Shown: piece after piece, positions 1 to 8,555 of the stretch
How the letters are laid out: each line of letters opens with the position of its first letter
Position numbering within the stretch: the stretch's first letter is position 1
Origin: Jiella mangrovi
GTDB taxonomy: Bacteria > Pseudomonadota > Alphaproteobacteria > Rhizobiales > Rhizobiaceae
DNA length: 64,000 bases
Reading direction: 5' to 3'
NCBI RefSeq assembly: GCF_017815135.1
Contig: NZ_JAGJCF010000003.1
Span: 124,001-188,000, forward strand
Notes under the pieces: model-generated
Seen by the model: the letters and a program-made list of their open reading frames with translations, nothing else
Database searches by the model: none
Told to the model about the DNA's origin: nothing
Translations under genes and position numbers: made by a program

Positions 1-262
1 GCTCCTCTACGATGCTTCGCACGCGCAGTTCATCGCCAGCCAGACCCGCAGTCTGCGGCGACGCATCGGCGCCTATCGGCGGTCGGTGACGCATCAGCCG
101 GGACGCATGGCGGCGACGATCGGTGAGCACGAGCGCATCCTCGACGCCATAGAGCGGGCCGACGCCGAGGAGGCCTTCAAGGCCGCCCTCGACCACGTCA
201 ATCTCCTCGGCGACGATATGGCGGATTTCATAGCGGGTCTGCCCTCGATGGCTGAGGGATGA
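1..262 (+). CDS. GntR-family regulator, FCD ligand-binding domain (3' end only)
   Basis: Only the last 86 codons lie in the window; the reading frame begins at base 2. The visible part is helical and contains GEHERILDAIERADAEEAF followed by KAALDHV, the closing signature of the FCD effector domain of GntR regulators, in which His residues help hold a metal or carboxylate ligand. The DNA-binding winged helix must lie upstream of the window. The stop overlaps by 35 bases the end of the convergent hydrolase gene. FCD regulators usually control catabolism of organic acids or sugars, but the target cannot be told from this fragment. Confidence 0.8.
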   Translation, partial: LLYDASHAQFIASQTRSLRRRIGAYRRSVTHQPGRMAATIGEHERILDAIERADAEEAFKAALDHVNLLGDDMADFIAGLPSMAEG

Positions 263-980
263 CAGTGCCGTGGCCGATGACGGCGGCGAGGATCTCGTTG
301 AAGGCCTGCGGCGCCTCGATCATCGGAAAATGACCGACATCGGCCATTGCGTGAACGACGAGGTCAGGAAGATGCAACTGTGTCGCCGGATCCGTTAGCA
401 GCGAGGAATTGATCGTGATGGCGGGCGCGCGAAGTTTCGGCCACCGAGCCTCGATGTCATAAAGGAGGAGCGATCGTAGAGCCGCCAGCGCCGTCGCCTT
501 CGGCATCCGCATCATGGATGCCGTGATCTCGCCGCGGATCTCCCGCGAAACTCGAGGCGCTACAATATGCTCGATCATGGAGCGGAGCGTGCCTTCGAAA
601 TCCGCATCGAAGGCCGCAAGCCGAAGCCTGATCTCGCCTGGCGGGCGCGATGCGTAGAACCGTGAATCGGTGAATGTATCGACGCCGACGAGCAGCCTGC
701 ATCGACGGCCCAGCGCGATCGCCGCTTCCAGCGCAACCGGCCCACCCATGGAATGCCCGACCAGCACCACAGGATCGCTTGTCGTTTCATTCACGACGCT
801 GACGACATGAGATGCGAATGAAGCGATTGACGCGTTCTTTTCATTGTCGTTGCTTGCCGCAACGCCGTGACCTGGCAGGTCGATAGCTAAAACCTTCGCA
901 GCGGCGGACCAGGAAATTCCAGTCTGCTCGCGCCAGATTGTTCGATCGCCGCACCATCCGTGAATCAGGATTATCGTCAT
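228..980 (-). CDS. Alpha/beta hydrolase
   Basis: A 250-residue protein of the alpha/beta hydrolase fold, with the full single-domain length. LIHGWCGDRTIW (residues 5-16) is the oxyanion loop, GHSMGG (75-80) is the nucleophile elbow with Ser77, and DVGHFPMIEAP near residue 215 carries the catalytic His. No signal peptide is seen, so it is probably cytoplasmic. The family hydrolyses esters, lactones, amides or C-C bonds and the substrate cannot be named. It stands alone between the convergent GntR gene and an insertion-sequence scar that begins about 40 bases upstream of its start, so its promoter may have been altered by that insertion. Confidence 0.85.
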   Translation of the reverse strand: MTIILIHGWCGDRTIWREQTGISWSAAAKVLAIDLPGHGVAASNDNEKNASIASFASHVVSVVNETTSDPVVLVGHSMGGPVALEAAIALGRRCRLLVGVDTFTDSRFYASRPPGEIRLRLAAFDADFEGTLRSMIEHIVAPRVSREIRGEITASMMRMPKATALAALRSLLLYDIEARWPKLRAPAITINSSLLTDPATQLHLPDLVVHAMADVGHFPMIEAPQAFNEILAAVIGHGTVIPQPSRADPL

Positions 981-1022
981 ATGTCGGTCTGCATGGCTTT
1001 ACGGCGAGACATGCTCACGGAT

Positions 1023-1242
1023 TGTATCTGATGCGGTTTGAGGTGGTCCAGCTTTCCCGGACAGTTTGATAAGCTTGGTTCCCCCGAAAGAGGGGGCGGA
1101 GGTTATGACGGGAAAACGGAAGCGAGACTCATCGGACTTCAAGGCTGAGGTCGCGCTGGAGGCGATCCGGGGCGAGATGACGTTGGCGCAGCTTTCTGCG
1201 AAGGACGGCATCCATCAGACGGTGATCAGGGCTTGTAAGAAG
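1023..1242 (+). mobile_element. IS3-family left-end fragment with truncated orfA
   Basis: From ATG 1105 the frame encodes MTGKRKRDSSDF, then KAEVALEAIRGEMTLAQLSA and HQTVI, the helix-turn-helix start of IS3-family OrfA (small transposase subunit). Homology stops around 1242 after the RACKK stretch, about half way into a normal OrfA, and no OrfB or right end follows. The non-coding 80 bases upstream are probably the left end; the exact boundary near 1023 is a guess. The element is dead as it stands. It abuts a broken dehydrogenase gene, so it marks a past insertion and deletion. Confidence 0.6.
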
Positions 1243-1528
1243 CTACCGCGGTGCGCAACGGACCGGGCCTCAGATGGGCGGCGGTCGGTCCGCACATGAC
1301 CTATCATCTCGGCGGAGGCGAGAGCGGATCGCCTCCTACCTCGATCATCTTGGCGACAGCCAGCAGCGACGCTGGGACGATCTCGGAACTCCGACACTGA
1401 CGAAGGCGCTGCGAGCAAAGCTGATCGCGGAAACGCTGAGCGACGCGGACGGCAAAAACGTCTCGCAGCTCGCCGTCGAGCGCGACGCCAAGCTGGTTGA
1501 GGTCGTTGAAAGCCTTCGCTCGAAGTGA
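1243..1528 (+). pseudogene. 3-hydroxyacyl-CoA / L-carnitine dehydrogenase C-terminal remnant, frameshifted
   Basis: Frame from 1248 reads RNGPGLRWAAVGPHMTYHL then GGGESG, which matches the C-terminal helical domain of L-carnitine/3-hydroxyacyl-CoA dehydrogenases (GPGLRWA..GP...YHLGGGEGG). After about base 1330 the homology continues in the next frame as IASYLDHLGDSQQRRWDDLG and on to VEVVESLRSK at the stop 1526-1528, consistent with loss of one base. The NAD-binding domain is missing; an IS3-type fragment sits directly at the 5' side. I infer a degraded catabolic gene, not a working enzyme. Confidence 0.65.
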
Positions 1529-1838
1529 CTTGCCCCGGGTGGCAGGCCGTTGGCTGCTGCCGGCTTTTGCGGGCACACGGTTGCATGGTTGTGGAGCCGC
1601 GTCGCATTCCGACGCCGATCAGCAGGCGATGCCGCTGAACGCGTTGAAACGGGAGGCGCTCTACAACGTCCGAACGCACGAAATCGGGGCTTTCAAGCGT
1701 CGTAGCGCAATCACTCGGGCTATTGAACGCTGTACAATATACCATGAACTGGCTATGCCTCTACAACACGGTCTTGCATTGCATGACGCTCGAAATTCTC
1801 AGCGCCACGGTAAGCGCTCGGTTGGCGGAGGCGGATTC
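1529..1838. other. Leader region upstream of the amidase operon
   Basis: About 310 bases with no convincing gene. The amidase frame stays open backward to 1497, but that stretch has no amidase homology. The region holds the palindrome at 1722-1738, and is therefore probably the control region of the amidase, aminotransferase and hydrolase genes. Nothing else recognisable was seen in it. Confidence 0.6.
1722..1738. promoter_or_regulatory. Predicted TetR-family operator (site 1)
   Basis: ATTGAACGCTGTACAAT, a 7-3-7 imperfect palindrome (ATTGNAC-N3-GTACAAT) about 100 bases before the amidase ATG. The same arms occur at 7681-7697 and 8556-8572 around the TetR gene. The repetition at three promoters of one catabolic island is what supports an operator role; the binding protein is inferred to be the TetR product encoded at 7737-8507. 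Confidence 0.7.
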
Positions 1839-3350
1839 ATGACGGAACCCTGCGATCTTTCTGCTGTGACGGCGCGCCGGCTGATCGGCCGCAAGCAGCT
1901 CTCGCCGGTCGAGCTCGTCGAAAGCTGCATCGCCCGGATCGAGGCCGTCGACCCTGCCATCAACGCCTTCGTCGCTCGTGACTTCGAGCGGGCGAGAGAT
2001 GTCGCCCGTAAGCATGAAGAGGCGGTGACCGCCGGCGCTGGCCTCGGTCCGCTGCACGGGCTTCCCCTCGGGGTCAAGGACATGGTCAACGCCGAAGGGC
2101 TGGTGACCTCTTTCGGCAGCCCGGCTCATCGCGACAATGTCGCGGCGGGTGACGAGCGCATGGTGGCGGCCCTCAGGGCGGCCGGCGCGCTCGTCATGGG
2201 CAAGACCAACGTTCCCGAATGGGGCGCCGGCGGAAATTCCCGTAATGCCGTGTACGGCACCACCGGCAATCCGTTCGACCCGTCGAAGAACGCCGCCGGC
2301 TCCTCCGGCGGATCGGCGGCGGCGCTGGCGACGGGCATGGTTCCCCTTGCGACGGGTTCCGATACCGGCGGCTCGCTGCGAAATCCCGCCGCCTATTGCG
2401 GCATCGTCGGCTTTCGTCCGACCGCCGGCCTCGTTCCCTCGGAACTGCGCGGCATGGCGTGGCTGCAGCTTTCGACCCTCGGTCCGATGGGCCGCTGCGT
2501 CGAGGACGTCGCTCTGATGCTGTCGACGATCGTCGGCGACGACAAGCGCGACCCGCTCGCAAGAACCGTTCATGGCGAGCCCATGAGGGGGATGGATCGC
2601 TTCGCGAGGCTTCCGAGCGTGGATCTTTCCTCGCTGAAGATCGCCTATACGAGCGATTTCGGTTTCGCGCCCACCGAGAAGGCGCTTGCCGCCGCGTTTC
2701 TTGAAAAGCTCGACGGGTTCAAGTCGGTCTTCAGGGCTGCCGATGCCGCCCATCCCGACTGCAGCGGCGCCGACGACGCCTTCGCCCGCCTGCGGGCGGT
2801 GCTGTTTCTGGGCCCGCACCGGCGGCTCCTCGAAAAGGATTCGAGCCTGGTCGGAGAGAATGTTCGCCAGAACGTCGAGGAGGGGCTCGGCTACTCGGCG
2901 GCCGACATCGCCGAAGGCTTCGAGCTGCAGACCGCACTTTATCGCCGCTGGCAGAGCTTCTACGACGACTATGATTTCGTCGTCTCGCCGGCCGTCACGG
3001 TCAGCCCGCGTCCCTGGACAGAGCTTTATCCGGCGGCAATCGACGGCGTGCCGACACGCAGCTACTACCACTGGCTGGCGATGGCCTATGCGCCGACGCT
3101 TGCCGGCCATCCGGCGATCAGCCTGCCGGTCGGCCTCGATCATGCCGGCATGCCGTTCGGGCTGCAGATCGTGGGTCCGCGCGGCGGCGATCTGGCCCTG
3201 CTCGCCATGGCGGCGGAGCTGGAGAGCGTGCTTGCCGCCGATCCCTCGCTCAAGCGCCCGGTCCCGGACATTGCGCGGCTGAAGGCGGCGCCGCCGATCG
3301 CCGCCATGCCGGATTTCATGCCGGCAGCCGGTGCCGGCGAAACGGCGTGA
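1839..3350 (+). CDS. Amidase (amidase-signature family)
   Basis: A 503-residue amidase-signature enzyme of normal length. The Ser-cisSer-Lys triad is visible: Lys80 in GVKDMVN, Ser155 in GSSGGS, and nucleophile Ser179 in GSDTGGSLRNPAAYCGIVGF. It hydrolyses a C-N amide bond, releasing ammonia or an amine, in the cytoplasm. ATG 1839 is preferred over the open frame reaching back to 1497 because the family N-terminus (LSAVTARRLIGRKQLSPVEL) begins here and a GGCGGAGGCGG stretch precedes it. It heads a run with the aminotransferase and the phosphotriesterase-like gene and lies behind a predicted TetR-family operator. The exact substrate is unknown. Confidence 0.9.
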   Translation: MTEPCDLSAVTARRLIGRKQLSPVELVESCIARIEAVDPAINAFVARDFERARDVARKHEEAVTAGAGLGPLHGLPLGVKDMVNAEGLVTSFGSPAHRDNVAAGDERMVAALRAAGALVMGKTNVPEWGAGGNSRNAVYGTTGNPFDPSKNAAGSSGGSAAALATGMVPLATGSDTGGSLRNPAAYCGIVGFRPTAGLVPSELRGMAWLQLSTLGPMGRCVEDVALMLSTIVGDDKRDPLARTVHGEPMRGMDRFARLPSVDLSSLKIAYTSDFGFAPTEKALAAAFLEKLDGFKSVFRAADAAHPDCSGADDAFARLRAVLFLGPHRRLLEKDSSLVGENVRQNVEEGLGYSAADIAEGFELQTALYRRWQSFYDDYDFVVSPAVTVSPRPWTELYPAAIDGVPTRSYYHWLAMAYAPTLAGHPAISLPVGLDHAGMPFGLQIVGPRGGDLALLAMAAELESVLAADPSLKRPVPDIARLKAAPPIAAMPDFMPAAGAGETA

Positions 3351-3372
3351 CCCCCTCAAAGATCTTGGGAAC

Positions 3373-4692
3373 ATGTCCATGGCGATGCAGTCTGGTGTAG
3401 CCTCGAGCGCCCTGGCGACGGCTTTGGAAGAGGTCGAGCAGCGCTACCGGGACCGAAATGCCGAGAGCTGGGCGCTGCTCGAGCGGGCGTCGGCGGTGAT
3501 GCCGGGCGGAAACACGCGCTCGTCGCTGTGGTCGGACCCGTTCCCGCTCTATTTCGTCTCGGGCGAGGGCTGCCGTCTCAAGGACGCCGACGGACACAGC
3601 TATGTCGACCTTCTGGGCGAGTTCACCGCCGGCATCTTCGGGCATTCCTCGGCCGTGCTCAAGGATGCCGTTAGTGCCGCCCATGCGAACGGCATCAACC
3701 TTTCCTCGCACAATACCTACGAGGTGCGTCTCGCCGAACTCCTGACCGCCCGCTTTCCGTCGATGGATCTCCTGCGCTTCTGCAATTCGGGAACGGAAGC
3801 CAATCTCATGGCGGTCGCGCTCGCCAAGATCGCAACTTCGCGCGAGCGCGTCGTCGTGTTCGAGAAGGGCTATCATGGCGGGCTTCTTACCTTCGGGGCG
3901 GCCAGCGCGAAGGTCAACGCGCCGCATAAGTTCGAGATTCTGCCCTATGACGACGTCGACGCCGCACGGGCACTGTTTGCGGCGAAAGGTGCCGAGATCG
4001 CCTGCGTCCTGGTCGAGCCGATGCAGGGGGCCGGCGGCTGCCGGGTGGGCTCGCGCGCGTTTCTTGCGGCGCTGCGCGACCTGACCGCCGAGAGCGGGGC
4101 GGTGCTGATCTTCGACGAGGTCCAGACGGCGCGCATGGGAGAAGGCGGGCTGCAAAAGCGCCTCGGAATCATCCCGGACCTGACGACCATCGGCAAGTTC
4201 TTCGGCGGGGGGCTCGGCTTTGGATGCTTCGGCGGCCGGCGAGGCCTGATGGAGCGGCTCGATCCGCGCCGACCGGACGCGATCTCCCACGCCGGCACCT
4301 TCAACAACAACACGCTGACGATGGCCGCCGGCATCGCGGCGGCGGAGCATTATCTGACGGCGGAAAAGCTGGACGCGCTGTTCGACCGTGGCGAAGCGCT
4401 GCGCTCGCGCCTCGAGGCACTGTTTGCGGACCGCAAGGCGCCGTACACGGTTACGGGTCTCGGCTCGATCATGAACATTCACGGCGCGGCGGCCGATCAC
4501 GGCGATTCCGCACGACTTCTGAAGCTCGCGCATTTTGCGCTCGCCGAGCGCGGCTACTACTTCGCCTCGCGAGGGCTGATCGCCCTGTCGCTGGCAGTCG
4601 GCGACACCGAGATCGACGGCTTTCTGAACGCCATGGCCGCCTTTCTTGATGAAAGCGCGGCCGTCTTCTCATCCGTTGACCGTAGCGCTTGA
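3373..4692 (+). CDS. Class III aminotransferase, glutamate-1-semialdehyde aminomutase-like
   Basis: A PLP-dependent fold-type I enzyme of 439 residues. Visible family marks are the PGGNTRS start typical of HemL-like proteins, FCNSGTEANLMAVALA (PLP phosphate site), the YHGG motif, LIFDEVQTAR with the PLP-contacting Asp, and Lys275 in TTIGKFFGGG as the Schiff-base lysine. ATG 3373 is chosen over 3331 because CTTGGGA precedes it. It is unlikely to be the haem-pathway HemL since it sits in a catabolic operon between an amidase and a phosphotriesterase-like hydrolase; transamination of a beta- or gamma-amino acid released by the amidase is a reasonable guess. Confidence 0.87.
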   Translation: MSMAMQSGVASSALATALEEVEQRYRDRNAESWALLERASAVMPGGNTRSSLWSDPFPLYFVSGEGCRLKDADGHSYVDLLGEFTAGIFGHSSAVLKDAVSAAHANGINLSSHNTYEVRLAELLTARFPSMDLLRFCNSGTEANLMAVALAKIATSRERVVVFEKGYHGGLLTFGAASAKVNAPHKFEILPYDDVDAARALFAAKGAEIACVLVEPMQGAGGCRVGSRAFLAALRDLTAESGAVLIFDEVQTARMGEGGLQKRLGIIPDLTTIGKFFGGGLGFGCFGGRRGLMERLDPRRPDAISHAGTFNNNTLTMAAGIAAAEHYLTAEKLDALFDRGEALRSRLEALFADRKAPYTVTGLGSIMNIHGAAADHGDSARLLKLAHFALAERGYYFASRGLIALSLAVGDTEIDGFLNAMAAFLDESAAVFSSVDRSA

Positions 4693-4693
4693 G

Positions 4694-5758
4694 ATGGCCT
4701 CGTTCAGCGACCTGACGGGCAAGGTCCAGACCGTCACCGGACTGATCGATCCGGGCGAACTCGGCATGACGCTGATGCACGAACATCTGGCGATCGACCT
4801 CAACGCGCCACGGTTTCGCACCGAGACGATCCCGGACGGCGCCTCGGACGCCCCGATCGACCTGTGCAATTGCTTCCGGGCGCGCTACGGCCAGACCTAT
4901 TTCCGGGACAATTTCCGCCTCGACTGCCAGGATGTGGTCACGAACGAACTGCGCGAGATGCGCCGGGCGGGCGGCCGGACGGTGGTGGACCTGACCGTCG
5001 GCGGGCTCGCGCCTCGGCCCGATCATCTGCGCCGGATGGCGGAAGATGCCGACGTCCACATCGTCATGGGCTGCGGCTATTATGTCGACGAGTACCAGCC
5101 GGGCGAGAATGCCGGCAGATCCGTCGATGATTTCGCCGCGCTGATGATCGCCCAGCTTCTCGAAGGCGCCTGGGGCACGAATGTGAAAGCCGGCATCATC
5201 GGCGAGATCGGCTGCCAGTCACCCTGGACCGACCAGGAAAAGCGGGTGATGCAAGGCGCATTGGAGGCCCAGAAGGCGAGCGGGGCCGCGCTCAACGTCC
5301 ATCCCGGCCGCCACGAAGACCAGCCGCAGGAGGTGGCGGATTTCGTGCGCTCGGCCGGCGGGCCGATGGACCGGCTGATCATCAGCCATATCGACCGCAC
5401 GATCTTCGACGCCGATCGTCTCTTCCGCCTTGCCGACACCGGCTGTGTCCTCGAATACGACCTCTTCGGATGGGAGGAGAGCCACTATTTCCCCAATCCG
5501 GACATCGACCTGCCGAATGACGCGATGCGGCTGAAATGGCTGCGGCAGTTGATCGAGCGCGGCCATCGCGACCAGATCCTGATCAGCCACGACATCTGCA
5601 CCAAGGGCCGGCTGGAGCATTTCGGCGGGCACGGCTACCAACACATCTTCGCCAATGTCGTGCCGTTGATGCGCCGGCGCGGCTTCAGCGAGGAGGACAT
5701 CCGCACGATCCTCGTCGAGACGCCGAAACGCCTGCTGACCTTCGTCGCGCCGGGCTGA
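4694..5758 (+). CDS. Phosphotriesterase-family metal hydrolase (lactonase/amidohydrolase)
   Basis: A 354-residue TIM-barrel metallohydrolase of the phosphotriesterase homology group. H29-E-H31 in GMTLMHEHL gives the first metal ligands, GIIGEIGCQSP carries a Glu where true phosphotriesterases have the carboxylated Lys, NVHPGRHED and IISHIDR give the later His ligands, and ILISHDICTK the final Asp. The Glu variant is typical of PHP-like homologues that often act on lactones or amides. ATG 4694 lies 2 bases after the aminotransferase stop, so translation is probably coupled. A start at 4646 would overlap that gene. Substrate is unknown. Confidence 0.85.
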   Translation: MASFSDLTGKVQTVTGLIDPGELGMTLMHEHLAIDLNAPRFRTETIPDGASDAPIDLCNCFRARYGQTYFRDNFRLDCQDVVTNELREMRRAGGRTVVDLTVGGLAPRPDHLRRMAEDADVHIVMGCGYYVDEYQPGENAGRSVDDFAALMIAQLLEGAWGTNVKAGIIGEIGCQSPWTDQEKRVMQGALEAQKASGAALNVHPGRHEDQPQEVADFVRSAGGPMDRLIISHIDRTIFDADRLFRLADTGCVLEYDLFGWEESHYFPNPDIDLPNDAMRLKWLRQLIERGHRDQILISHDICTKGRLEHFGGHGYQHIFANVVPLMRRRGFSEEDIRTILVETPKRLLTFVAPG

Positions 5759-5765
5759 CGGCTTA

Positions 5766-5815
5766 AAGCAGGATGCCGAAAAGTTGCATGACTTCTCGGA
5801 TACCATCATGGGCAT
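5766..5815. repeat. Possible rhizobial intergenic repeat fragment
   Basis: GCAGGATGCCGAAAAGTTGC followed by ACTTCTCGGATACCATCATG resembles a short dispersed sequence often found between genes in Hyphomicrobiales. It lies between two convergent operons (phosphotriesterase-like gene and flavoprotein), where such repeats may act as bidirectional terminators. The match is from memory and has only one copy in this window, so confidence is low. Confidence 0.3.
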
Positions 5816-5984
5816 AAACGATGACTCAGAGCGAAATGGCGACTCCGTTAGATCGCATTTCTCTCAAAAGGTTGCGGTGTAGCGAGAGGCCGTGACGTCG
5901 CGCCCCTGTTGCGGCACCATCATTGCCTGAAAACGGAAGAGTTTTCCGGCCTATCCGGCTTTCGCCAAGCCGCAGGAAGCGCGG

Positions 5985-7223
5985 TCAGGCAGAACTCAGC
6001 CGGGCCGGGGCGAGCATGCGCGCGAGCCTGTCTTCGGCGCCATCCATCGCGTCTGCAAGAAGCGCGGCGGTGGTGGGGCCGAGGGTGAAGCCCTGGTGCC
6101 CATGGCCGAAATTCATCCACAGTCCGGGATGCCGTGGGGCCTCGCCGACGAGCGGCAGCATGTCCGGCAGGCAGGGGCGCGTCCCATGCCAGGGCGTGTC
6201 TTCGACCCGGTTGCCGAGAGGCAGAAGCTCGCGCACGGCAGTCTCGGCGACTGCGAGCTGACGGGGCGCCGACGGCGCGCCCATCGCCGTCAGTTCGGCG
6301 CCTGTGGCAATGCGCAGGCCGTCCTTCATCGGGGAAAGGACCGCCCCGTTGGCGACATCCATCAGCGGAAGGTTCAGGCTCGGTTCGCAGGCGTAATGCG
6401 CGTGATAGCCGCGCTTCTTCACCATGTGGATGCGGTAGCCGAACGGGCCGAGGAGGTCCGGAGACCAAGGCCCGAGGGCAACGACGGCGGCCTGCGCGGA
6501 AACCGGCCCGTCCGTTGTTTCGACCCGCCATCCCTTACCGTCAGGGCGGAGCGACATCGCGTCGCCCGTCGCGATCGTTCCCCCTCGACGCTCGAAGAGT
6601 TCGGCATAAGCCGTCACGAGACCGCCGGGATTTGAAGAGGTCCACGAATCCGTCCAGTGCACCGCGCCGGCGAGCGGACGCATGAGGACCGGCTCCGCAG
6701 CCGCGAGGTCGGGGCCGCTGATCCGCCTTGCGCCGACACCATAGTCGCGTTGCAGCCTTTCGGCTTCCGTCCACGCTGCGTCGAACGCCGCCTCGGACCG
6801 ATAGGCCTGGCGAAAGCCTTCCCGCTTGATCTGGTTGTCGGCTCCCGCGGCGGCGATGAGCGGGGCGTGGTCCGTCGTCGCCCGTTCGGCGAGTTTGCTG
6901 TAGGCGGCTGAGATCGCCCGGTGACGGTTCGGCGCCGAGTGCCAGAAATAGCGGGCAAGGCTCGCCGCGACGCCCGGCACAGCCCGCAGGCTGTAGCGCA
7001 CGGAGTTGTCGCGGTTCAGCGCGATCTGGAAGAGCGTCGCCAGATCCCGGGGCATGGCGTAAGGCTCGACGGCTTCGGCCTGGATGATCCCGGCATTGCC
7101 GTAGCTGGTCTCACGCCCCGGCTCGCGGCGGTCGATCAGAAGGACCGACCGGCCCCGGGCCTGAAGTGCCAGGGCCGACGTGACGCCGACCATGCCGGCG
7201 CCGAGGACGATTACATCGGCCAT
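5985..7223 (-). CDS. FAD-dependent D-amino-acid dehydrogenase-like oxidoreductase
   Basis: A 412-residue DAO-fold flavoenzyme of DadA-like size. The dinucleotide-binding motif VLGAGMVGVTSALALQARG is at the extreme N-terminus, followed by VLLIDRREPGRETSYGNAG, the DadA-type flavin-contact segment, and a C-terminal GHGHQGFTLGPTTA flavin loop. It should oxidise a D-amino acid or similar amine to an imino acid and pass electrons to the respiratory chain. ATG 7223 is chosen; a GTG at 7232 is also possible. It lies downstream of ridA in the same leftward operon, which fits, because RidA removes the reactive imine that such an enzyme makes. Confidence 0.85.
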   Translation of the reverse strand: MADVIVLGAGMVGVTSALALQARGRSVLLIDRREPGRETSYGNAGIIQAEAVEPYAMPRDLATLFQIALNRDNSVRYSLRAVPGVAASLARYFWHSAPNRHRAISAAYSKLAERATTDHAPLIAAAGADNQIKREGFRQAYRSEAAFDAAWTEAERLQRDYGVGARRISGPDLAAAEPVLMRPLAGAVHWTDSWTSSNPGGLVTAYAELFERRGGTIATGDAMSLRPDGKGWRVETTDGPVSAQAAVVALGPWSPDLLGPFGYRIHMVKKRGYHAHYACEPSLNLPLMDVANGAVLSPMKDGLRIATGAELTAMGAPSAPRQLAVAETAVRELLPLGNRVEDTPWHGTRPCLPDMLPLVGEAPRHPGLWMNFGHGHQGFTLGPTTAALLADAMDGAEDRLARMLAPARLSSA

Positions 7224-7279
7224 TGACGTCACTCGCGTTTGCGGACGGGCTCGAGAGGTCCTGCCGAACGGCGAAGGCC

Positions 7280-7627
7280 TTAGGCCGAGGCGGCGGCGAT
7301 CACGGTGATCTCGACGAGAGCGTCGATCATCAGCGGCGCCTCGACGGTGGTGCGCACAGGCAGCGGATCGGTGAAATAGGTCTTGTAGGCCGCGTTGAAG
7401 GCGGCGAAGTCGGCCTTGTTCGCGAGGTAACAGGTGCAGGAGACGACGTCGGCGAGCGTCAGGCCTTCGCCCTTCAAGGTGGCGGCGATGCGGTCCAGCG
7501 TCTGGTGGGTCTGCGCCTCAATTCCGGCCGGCACGGTCCCGTCGTCGAGGAGGCCGAGTTCGCCGGACAGATAGACCGTGGTTCCCACGCGGCGGACCTT
7601 GGAAAAGGGAAGGGCGGGTGCGGACAT
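7280..7627 (-). CDS. RidA-family enamine/imine deaminase
   Basis: A 115-residue RidA (YjgF/YER057c/UK114) protein. PVRTTVEAPLMIDALVEI near the C-terminus carries the conserved substrate-binding Arg92 and the Glu that positions water. It forms trimers and hydrolyses reactive enamines/imines to keto acids and ammonia. ATG 7627 follows AAGGAG at ideal spacing; the frame also stays open up to 7696, but that would run through the palindrome at 7681-7697. It is first in the operon with the DadA-like flavoprotein 57 bases downstream, so its job is probably to clear that enzyme's imine product. Confidence 0.88.
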   Translation of the reverse strand: MSAPALPFSKVRRVGTTVYLSGELGLLDDGTVPAGIEAQTHQTLDRIAATLKGEGLTLADVVSCTCYLANKADFAAFNAAYKTYFTDPLPVRTTVEAPLMIDALVEITVIAAASA

Positions 7628-7680
7628 GAGGGAGCTCCTTGCGTATCTGTCGGATGGATCGTCGTTGACAGCGGCCAGAT

Positions 7681-7697
7681 ATTGCACGTCGTACAAT
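7681..7697. promoter_or_regulatory. Predicted TetR-family operator (site 2)
   Basis: ATTGCACGTCGTACAAT, same 7-3-7 palindrome as sites 1 and 3. It lies about 54 bases upstream of the ridA start and 40 bases past the stop of the TetR gene, so it would control the ridA-flavoprotein operon. Confidence 0.72.
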
Positions 7698-7736
7698 TAA
7701 CGGCAACGCCCGAGTCCTTTCCCGGAATGCTCGGGG

Positions 7737-8507
7737 TCATGGTGGGGTGTTGGCAGGGGCGCGCAGCTCCAGCCCCTTGAGGAGCGATTCCAGCAGCGCG
7801 TCGAACCCGGTGTCGAGAGGGCATTCCGATCCGTTCTTCCAGCGCATGACGAAGGCCCGGTTCAGCATGAGCGGGAGAGCCCTGCGCGTGTGCGGAAAGC
7901 GTTCGTCGTCGAGCTCGTCGAGCCGGACCTCGAAGCTTTTCTCCCATTCGGCGGTCTGCTCCGCCGGACCGGGCGCGAGTTCCATGGTGACGAAGCCGAC
8001 CAGCCCGCCGACAAGGGCATTGAACGCATCGACCATGGCCTGGTCGCGATAGCCGGCCTGGCTCAGCGCGGCGAGGATGATTTCCACCCAGGGCGCGTTC
8101 GGTGCGCCGTTCGAGCGCATCTGTGCGCCGAGAAGCGGCGCCGCATTGGGGTGGCGATGGACGCGCTCGCGAAACCGGCGGAACAACAGTCGCAGCGTGT
8201 CGCGCCAGTCGGCGCAGGTGTCTTCAGGGTCGATCATTCCGGCCGTCAGCGCGCCGGCGATATCGGAGAAGAGATCGGCCTTGGAGCCGCCAATGTGCCA
8301 GTAGATGGCAGTCGGGTAGACGTCGAGCTGGCGCGAGAGTTCGCGCATCGTCAGGGCGTCGAGGCCCTTGCGATCGATCAGGTCGATCGCCGCGTCGACG
8401 ATCCGCTCGCGCGTCAGGCCGACCGCTGCCGCACGCCCGAGCTGGCGGGATGCCTGCGCCTGATCCTTCGCCGGTGCGCGAACACCGCTGTTTTCCCTCT
8501 TGGCCAT
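7737..8507 (-). CDS. TetR-family transcriptional regulator
   Basis: A 256-residue regulator. The N-terminal helix-turn-helix is clear: GLTRERIVDAAIDLIDRKG, then LTMRELSRQLDVYPTAIYWH, in the TetR pattern; the remaining 190 residues are the helical ligand and dimer domain. ATG 8507 with AGGAAG upstream is chosen; the open frame reaches 8582 but that would include the palindrome at 8556-8572. It is divergent from the TRAP transporter genes, with that palindrome between them, so it probably represses the transporter, itself, the ridA pair and the amidase run. The inducer is likely the imported substrate or a product of it. Confidence 0.88.
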   Translation of the reverse strand: MAKRENSGVRAPAKDQAQASRQLGRAAAVGLTRERIVDAAIDLIDRKGLDALTMRELSRQLDVYPTAIYWHIGGSKADLFSDIAGALTAGMIDPEDTCADWRDTLRLLFRRFRERVHRHPNAAPLLGAQMRSNGAPNAPWVEIILAALSQAGYRDQAMVDAFNALVGGLVGFVTMELAPGPAEQTAEWEKSFEVRLDELDDERFPHTRRALPLMLNRAFVMRWKNGSECPLDTGFDALLESLLKGLELRAPANTPP

Positions 8508-8555
8508 CACTTCCTGCTCATAAAAAGGCGCGCACAAAAAAACCGCAGCCGCACA

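Noticed and set aside
1497-1838. N-terminal extension of the amidase back to 1497
   Set aside because: The 114 added residues have no amidase homology, cross the predicted operator, and partly overlap the dehydrogenase remnant.
4694-5758. True organophosphate phosphotriesterase
   Set aside because: A Glu stands where the carboxylated lysine of true phosphotriesterases is expected, and the operon is catabolic for amides, so a lactonase or amidohydrolase role is likelier.
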